Assembly: GCA_029573365.1 (NCBI GenBank)
Contig: JAKQGD010000553.1
Span: 1-9,494, forward strand
Direction of reading: 5' to 3'
Origin: Bacteroidota bacterium
GTDB taxonomy: Bacteria; Bacteroidota; Bacteroidia; Chitinophagales; Saprospiraceae
Length of the DNA stretch: 9,494 bases
The notes under the pieces were generated by a model that searched no databases, was not told the DNA's origin, and saw nothing but the letters and a program-made list of their open reading frames with translations. Below, piece after piece: positions 6,766-9,494 of the stretch. Position 1 is the first letter of the stretch, and the number at the start of each line of letters is the position of its first letter. A program made the translations under genes and the position numbers.

Positions 6766-7794
6766 GTGCTTTCGCAAATAGTAAATGACTTTATAAACGG
6801 CACAACAGGATATGCCTCCTATCTTTTCCATGAAATTATCCACCCTTCGTGGCATAATTATTTCTACTGGCTCATCCTGGTTTCTGCATTTTTTTTCGGC
6901 CTGGAAATCGCTAAACCCTGGCGTCAGGGACAACCCACATTCCGGAAGGATTTCTGGCTCGACTTTTTTTATATGTTTTTTAATTTTTTCCTTTTTTCTC
7001 TGATCATCTACAACGGCATTTCCATGGTGGTGGTACATTTGTTTAATGATACCATCTTGGGCATGACAGGCTTTGACCTTCAGGCTTCAAATCCACTCAA
7101 CGGCCAGCCTATGTGGCTCATACCACTTATTGGCTTTGTGGTTAGAGATTTTGTGCAGTGGTGGGTACACAGGCTGTTGCACAGGGTTTCCTGGTTATGG
7201 GAATTCCATAAAGTACACCACTCTGTGGAGCAGATGGGTTTTGCGGCTCACTTGCGTTACCACTGGATGGAAACGATAGTCTATAGAACTCTCGAATATA
7301 TCCCGCTTGCGTTGCTGGGCATCGGGTTGTATGATTTTTTTGTAATCCACATTTTTGCACTGGCCATAGGTCACTATAACCACAGCAATTTCCAGGTCAG
7401 CGGACGTGTAGCAGGAGCTTCCGTAGGTGGGTTTGTGGGTTTTATCTCAGTCATGGGACTGGCTGATATCCACTTTGCGGATCATTACAGTTTGCTGCAA
7501 AAGTCAGGAGTTTTGCTGGGTGCAGGACTGGCCGGATACTTCCTCCTCGGCCCTGTGATGAAAAAATTATTCAACAGCCCCGAAATGCATATCTGGCATC
7601 ACGCTTACGATCTGCCCGAAGACCGCAAATACGGCATCAATTTTGGAATTTCGCTGGCCATTTGGGACTATATCTTTGGTACGGCAGAGATACCACACAA
7701 CGGCAGAGACATTAAGCTTGGATTTCCCGGAGTCGAAAATTTTCCTTCAGACTTTATCCACCAGGCATTTTACGGATTCAGCAAAGAACAGTGA
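6766..7794 (+). CDS. Fatty acid hydroxylase / sterol desaturase family membrane protein (342 aa)
   Basis: Integral-membrane di-iron oxygenase family protein. The histidine clusters that hold the irons are all visible: H135-RLL-H139, H148-KV-H151-H152, H203-YN-H206 and H275-IW-H278-H279. Several hydrophobic segments flank them (about 33-46, 67-93, 117-127, 178-201). The best local context for the family is hydroxylation or ether cleavage of membrane lipids; sterol, fatty acid, carotenoid or alkylglycerol substrates cannot be told apart here. The distance from H206 to H275 is about twice what I expect, and the extra part (about 211-262) is hydrophobic and glycine-rich. The start is GTG at 6766: the in-frame stop at 6748 leaves no ATG upstream, and the next Met is at residue 69. 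The gene ends with tandem stops TGA-TAA. No exact -7 box is seen in the 92-nt upstream gap. Confidence 0.9.
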   Translation: MLSQIVNDFINGTTGYASYLFHEIIHPSWHNYFYWLILVSAFFFGLEIAKPWRQGQPTFRKDFWLDFFYMFFNFFLFSLIIYNGISMVVVHLFNDTILGMTGFDLQASNPLNGQPMWLIPLIGFVVRDFVQWWVHRLLHRVSWLWEFHKVHHSVEQMGFAAHLRYHWMETIVYRTLEYIPLALLGIGLYDFFVIHIFALAIGHYNHSNFQVSGRVAGASVGGFVGFISVMGLADIHFADHYSLLQKSGVLLGAGLAGYFLLGPVMKKLFNSPEMHIWHHAYDLPEDRKYGINFGISLAIWDYIFGTAEIPHNGRDIKLGFPGVENFPSDFIHQAFYGFSKEQ

Positions 7795-7850
7795 TAACCA
7801 TATAAAGAGTCAATTATTTTTTAATATTTCATTTTTCGGCAATGGTTGTC

Positions 7851-7858
7851 TAATTTTG
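7851..7858 (+). promoter_or_regulatory. -7 box (TAATTTTG) of the MbnP/MbnH-like unit
   Basis: Exact TAnnTTTG match ending 41 nt before the ATG at 7900. It lies inside the longer open frame that begins with TTG at 7846, which supports the downstream start. Confidence 0.45.
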
Positions 7859-7899
7859 TCCTGTTGCTTTTTTGGGCGTCACAACTTAATTTACTTCAG

Positions 7900-8856
7900 A
7901 TGAAAAAAGAATGGTTACTGTTTATACTATTGATTCTAAGCCTGAACATTCAAGCTCAGAAAAATGTATATTTAAAAATCAATCACCTGCTGGGGGATCA
8001 GGCGTTTGCATTTGAGAAAAAAACCAAAAACAACCTGGATCAGGAATTTAATTTTACCAGGCTGGACTATTTCATTTCCAATATAAAACTGTATCACAAC
8101 AACGGTGATTCCATATACCTTAACGACCTCTACTTGCTGATCAGAAACAACGAACCTGTAAATCAGCTATTGGGCAATTTTAATGTAACGTCTCTGGATT
8201 CCATTTCCTTCTATATAGGAATTGACTCTCTTAACAACCATGCCGACCCTACCCTCTGGCCGCCTGATCATGCCCTGGCTCCAAAAACACCGGATATGCA
8301 CTGGGGATGGGCCTCAGGCTACCGTTTTGTGGCCATCGAAGGCAACAACGGTCCTGACCTTGCATTTCAGTTTCAGGTACATGCCCTGGGAAACCATCTT
8401 AAAAAAACAGTCAGACTCCCTCTAAATGGATTGTCGGGACAGGGTGATGAAATAAACATCACTCTGGATGCCAACTACTCAAATGCAACTTACGATACCA
8501 ATTTCAATAAGCTGGTCTTTATCCACGGATCTACCAAGGAAGCGATCAATGTCATGGTCAATTTTGGTAAAAGGGTCTTTGCGGTTTCTACCATATCCTC
8601 TGTCTCAGAGGTAAAAACGGACCTCCTGAAAGTCTTGCCCAACCCTGTAACAGGCGATGTAGCAACCATCGACCTAGGAACGTCAGAGCTTGAAAAAGCC
8701 GTCTTGATCATTCAGGATATGTCAGGAGCCGAAGTCGTTTTTAAAGACAATCTGCAAAGGATAGTGCAGGTACATCTGCCGGCAACGGGCATGTATATCG
8801 CAGAAGTCAGGGCAAATAACAAACTTCTGGCCCGGGGCATCATCATAAAACAATGA
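7900..8856 (+). CDS. MbnP-like copper-binding protein with T9SS type A sorting domain (318 aa)
   Basis: Residues 1-20 are a Sec signal peptide (MKKEW, hydrophobic core, cleavage after IQA-Q). The mature part (about 22-230) resembles the MbnP family: KINHLLG at the start (H29), FTRLDYFISNIKL (52-64), and the family's most telling stretch PDMHWGWASGYRFVAIEG (131-148) with W120, W135 and W137. In studied MbnP proteins a tryptophan is converted to kynurenine by the partner MbnH, creating a Cu(I) site; which Trp would be modified here is not decided by sequence alone. Residues about 240-318 form a type A T9SS C-terminal domain (VLPNPVTGD, then GMYIAEV, basic end), so the protein should be exported to the surface or medium. 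The peroxidase gene starts 10 nt after the stop. Start at 7900 is set by the signal peptide and the promoter box. The copper role is inferred from the family. Confidence 0.85.
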   Translation: MKKEWLLFILLILSLNIQAQKNVYLKINHLLGDQAFAFEKKTKNNLDQEFNFTRLDYFISNIKLYHNNGDSIYLNDLYLLIRNNEPVNQLLGNFNVTSLDSISFYIGIDSLNNHADPTLWPPDHALAPKTPDMHWGWASGYRFVAIEGNNGPDLAFQFQVHALGNHLKKTVRLPLNGLSGQGDEINITLDANYSNATYDTNFNKLVFIHGSTKEAINVMVNFGKRVFAVSTISSVSEVKTDLLKVLPNPVTGDVATIDLGTSELEKAVLIIQDMSGAEVVFKDNLQRIVQVHLPATGMYIAEVRANNKLLARGIIIKQ

Positions 8857-8866
8857 CACCTTATAC

Positions 8867-9494
8867 ATGAAACTCCGGCTGAGCATTCTGGCTGCTGCTG
8901 TCGTTCTGATGTTTGGGTGTGTCAAAGAAAACACCCCCGAACCGGAGAAGGAATTTGTTTTATCAGCCCTGGTGATTCCTGCCGGCTTTCCGCCAATGAA
9001 CATACCTGCGGACAACGCCTTTACCTCAGACAGATGGAAGCTGGGTAAAATGCTGTTTTTTGACAAAAGATTGTCTGAAGACCACAGTGTGAGCTGTGCC
9101 AGCTGTCACCAGCCCCGATTTGCCTTTGCCGACGAAGTGTCAGTCACACCAGGTATCAAACAAAGGTTAGGGACCCGCAATGCCCCTACGCTGGCAAATG
9201 TCGGCTACCTACCCTATTTCATGAGAGAGGGCGGCGTTCCGACCCTCGAAATGCAGGTACTTGTTCCTGTGTCAGAGCCCCATGAAATGGGATTCAATAT
9301 AGTGCTGCTGGCAGAAAGACTGGCCAGGGATACATCATACCTTTCATTGGCAAACAAAGCCTATGGACGCACCATAGACCCTTATGTGATTCAAGGGCAC
9401 TGGCGTGTTTCGAACGATCGATTATATCGGGCGAAAGCCGGTATGACAAATACCTTGCAGGAGACACCGGAGCATTGTCATCAAGAGAAGAAGA
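8867..9494 (+). CDS. MbnH/MauG-like di-heme cytochrome c peroxidase, 3' truncated by the window and apparently frameshifted
   Basis: This frame starts at the ATG at 8867, 10 nt after the MbnP-like stop, and stays open to the window edge. Its N-terminus looks like a lipoprotein signal (basic MKLR, hydrophobic core, candidate Cys at C18 after M-F-G, a non-classical lipobox). A peroxidase domain follows: WKLGKMLFFDKRLS (57-70), the first haem c site C77-A-S-C80-H81, then FAFAD (85-89), RNAPTLANVGYLPYFM and EGGVPTLEMQVLVPVSEPHEMGF. The second haem lies beyond the window. From about residue 177 the translation stops resembling the family, while another frame from 9397 encodes ALACFERSIISGESRYDKY, which is exactly the expected continuation. 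One base appears to be missing near 9392-9397. Family knowledge: MbnH oxidises Trp of MbnP using a bis-Fe(IV)-type state; the adjacent MbnP-like gene supports that assignment over plain hydrogen peroxide detoxification. Confidence 0.85.
   Translation, partial: MKLRLSILAAAVVLMFGCVKENTPEPEKEFVLSALVIPAGFPPMNIPADNAFTSDRWKLGKMLFFDKRLSEDHSVSCASCHQPRFAFADEVSVTPGIKQRLGTRNAPTLANVGYLPYFMREGGVPTLEMQVLVPVSEPHEMGFNIVLLAERLARDTSYLSLANKAYGRTIDPYVIQGHWRVSNDRLYRAKAGMTNTLQETPEHCHQEKK
9392..9400 (+). other. Apparent frameshift point in the peroxidase gene
   Basis: The bases CAAGGGCAC join two frames. Read as CAA-GGG-CAC the protein turns unfamiliar; with one extra A or G before GCA the frame would run into GCA-CTG-GCG-TGT and restore the family sequence for all 32 remaining codons. 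Confidence 0.7.

Noticed and set aside
6761..6768. TAATTGTG as a promoter box for the hydroxylase
   Set aside because: One base off consensus and it overlaps the GTG start codon itself, so it cannot serve that start.

Overview
The window looks like a chromosomal segment of a Bacteroidota organism, plausibly a Saprospiraceae- or Cytophaga-like environmental member; the phylum is much surer than the family. Three things point there. Two proteins carry different type IX secretion (T9SS) C-terminal sorting domains: a type B (gliding-motility-associated) domain at the end of the first gene and a type A 'PNP' domain at the end of the MbnP-like gene. Four starts are preceded by exact TAnnTTTG -7 boxes typical of the phylum. 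Shine-Dalgarno sequences are largely absent. GC content is moderate, about 40 to 52% in hand-counted stretches.

Layout. (1) Positions 2-2368 hold the 3' part of a large repeat-built secreted or surface adhesin. It ends at a strong palindromic terminator (2386-2426) shared with the converging minus-strand unit. (2) On the minus strand, 4123 down to 2444, two tandem-domain universal stress proteins form a two-gene operon. (3) A divergent intergenic region (about 4124-4353) separates them from a MacB/FtsX-type ABC transporter permease (4354-5607) that has no ATPase partner here. (4) Two adjacent single-domain rhodaneses (5740-6150 and 6239-6673) share an identical 14-residue block and look like a tandem duplication that diverged in localisation: one has a cleavable signal peptide, the other is a lipoprotein. 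(5) A membrane di-iron fatty acid hydroxylase/sterol desaturase family protein (6766-7794) starts with GTG and carries an unusually long hydrophobic stretch between its conserved histidine motifs. (6) An MbnP-like protein (7900-8856) with a type A T9SS tail is followed after 10 nt by an MbnH/MauG-like di-heme peroxidase (8867 to the window end). In the known MbnP/MbnH pairs the haem enzyme oxidises a tryptophan of MbnP to kynurenine to build a copper site. Here the substrate appears to be exported through T9SS and the enzyme appears to be an outer-membrane lipoprotein.

The strongest anomaly is in the last gene. Near position 9392-9397 the family-typical protein sequence jumps from one reading frame to another, as if a single base were missing. 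That is either a real frameshift (broken gene) or a base-calling error in a short A/G run. No RNA genes, insertion sequences, CRISPR arrays or integration sites were seen, and no stretch longer than 300 bases lacks a gene.
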